38,152 nucleotides of DNA from Meiothermus rufus DSM 22234 (GTDB taxonomy: Bacteria > Deinococcota > Deinococci > Deinococcales > Thermaceae). Location of the stretch: contig NZ_KE384017.1 in assembly GCF_000423425.1 (NCBI RefSeq), forward strand, positions 9,667 to 47,818, in the 5' to 3' direction. Of the stretch, positions 37,826 through 38,152 are shown in pieces (the first letter of the stretch is position 1; each line of letters opens with the position of its first letter). Made by a program: the position numbers and the translations under genes. The notes below the pieces were generated by a model that did not search any database, had not been told where the DNA came from, and saw only the letters and a program-made list of their open reading frames with translations.

Positions 37826-38152
37826 TCAACACATGTGAGACTGGGGAACCGACTCCTCCTGCATCTTAGCTAAATACTCCAAGGGAGCAAGACCCCCCAG
37901 GGCCATGTGAGGCCTTCGGCGGTTGTAGTGGTCCAGGTAGGCATCCAGCTCTGCCTGTAGCTCGCTGAGCCGGGGGGGCAGAGGCCGGGTATAGAGCTCC
38001 TCCCTAAAGGTCCGTTGCACCCGCTCCACGTGACCATTGAGTTTAGGACTCCTCGGCGGCAGCACAAACAAGGCAATCCCCAGAGCACAGCAGGCCTCCT
38101 CAAACTCGGCCATGAACTCGCTGCCCCCATCCACCTGGATGGCCCGGATGGG
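37826..38152 (-). mobile_element. Partial IS481/IS3-type transposase (DDE integrase core), cut by the window edge
   Basis: The last ~108 residues of a transposase; the frame is open to the window end. Catalytic features are VDGGSEF (second Asp of DDE) and SPKLNGHVERVQRTFREEL (the Glu), followed by HYNRRRPHMALGGLAPLEYL. This is the rve/rve_3 type catalytic core of IS481 or IS3 elements. The element's outer end probably lies near 37817, where TGTAATCGGTCAACACATGT could be the start of an inverted repeat, but the partner end is outside the window. It lies 243 bp upstream of mgtE in the same direction. Confidence 0.9.

Overview
The window is a gene-dense stretch of a GC-rich bacterial chromosome (roughly 62-65 % GC by eye), most likely from Meiothermus or a close relative in the Thermaceae. 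The reasons are Thermus-like protein sequences (IleRS C-terminal half, TopA, MgtE), many promoters with a TANNNT -10 box only 6-9 nt before the start codon (leaderless mRNAs, known in Deinococcus-Thermus), and very frequent CTCGAG words. This assignment is inference from sequence character, not from a database match.

Layout, left to right. 1-142 is the left edge with a 22-bp direct repeat. 143-5453 holds ychF, a DJ-1/PfpI-like protein lacking the nucleophile, a serine carboxypeptidase, and on the other strand a secreted LolA-like protein and an S41 protease. 5455-8119 is a tight minus-strand unit lipB-lipA-DUF3054-MOSC with 4-bp overlaps. 8164-9756 holds a CobW-type GTPase diverging from a NYN-domain protein. 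10018-15829 holds topA and ileS on the minus strand; ileS has a long leader (to about 16174) with all the hallmarks of an isoleucine T-box riboswitch. Divergent from it is fsa/tal-rho, followed by a LysM-M23 peptidase. 19657-22420 has an unrecognised protein diverging from perR, then leucyl aminopeptidase. 22592-29667 has a YqhQ/DUF1385 membrane protein, sbcDC, murJ, and a remarkable tandem fusion of two HspR-like MerR domains. 29896-31959 holds a WecG/TagA glycosyltransferase, a ComB-like protein and scpB. 32002-35823 holds pilC, an EVE-domain protein, a GlcD-type FAD oxidase and a small membrane protein. 35795-37582 holds a pyrophosphatase-like protein and mgtE with a structured leader. The right edge is a partial IS481/IS3-type transposase.

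Most of the window is housekeeping: translation quality control (ychF, ileS), DNA topology and repair (topA, sbcCD, scpB), transcription termination (rho), lipoylation (lipAB), envelope growth (murJ, M23, wecG-like), competence/pilus (pilC), metal and oxidative stress (perR, cobW, mgtE). The most unusual items are the double-headed HspR-like repressor with a 9-bp inverted repeat bracketing its own perfect -10 box, and an IleRS with an altered HIGH motif (A-M-H-H) and no zinc-binding cysteine pairs, controlled by a T-box. No tRNA, rRNA or CRISPR array was seen.
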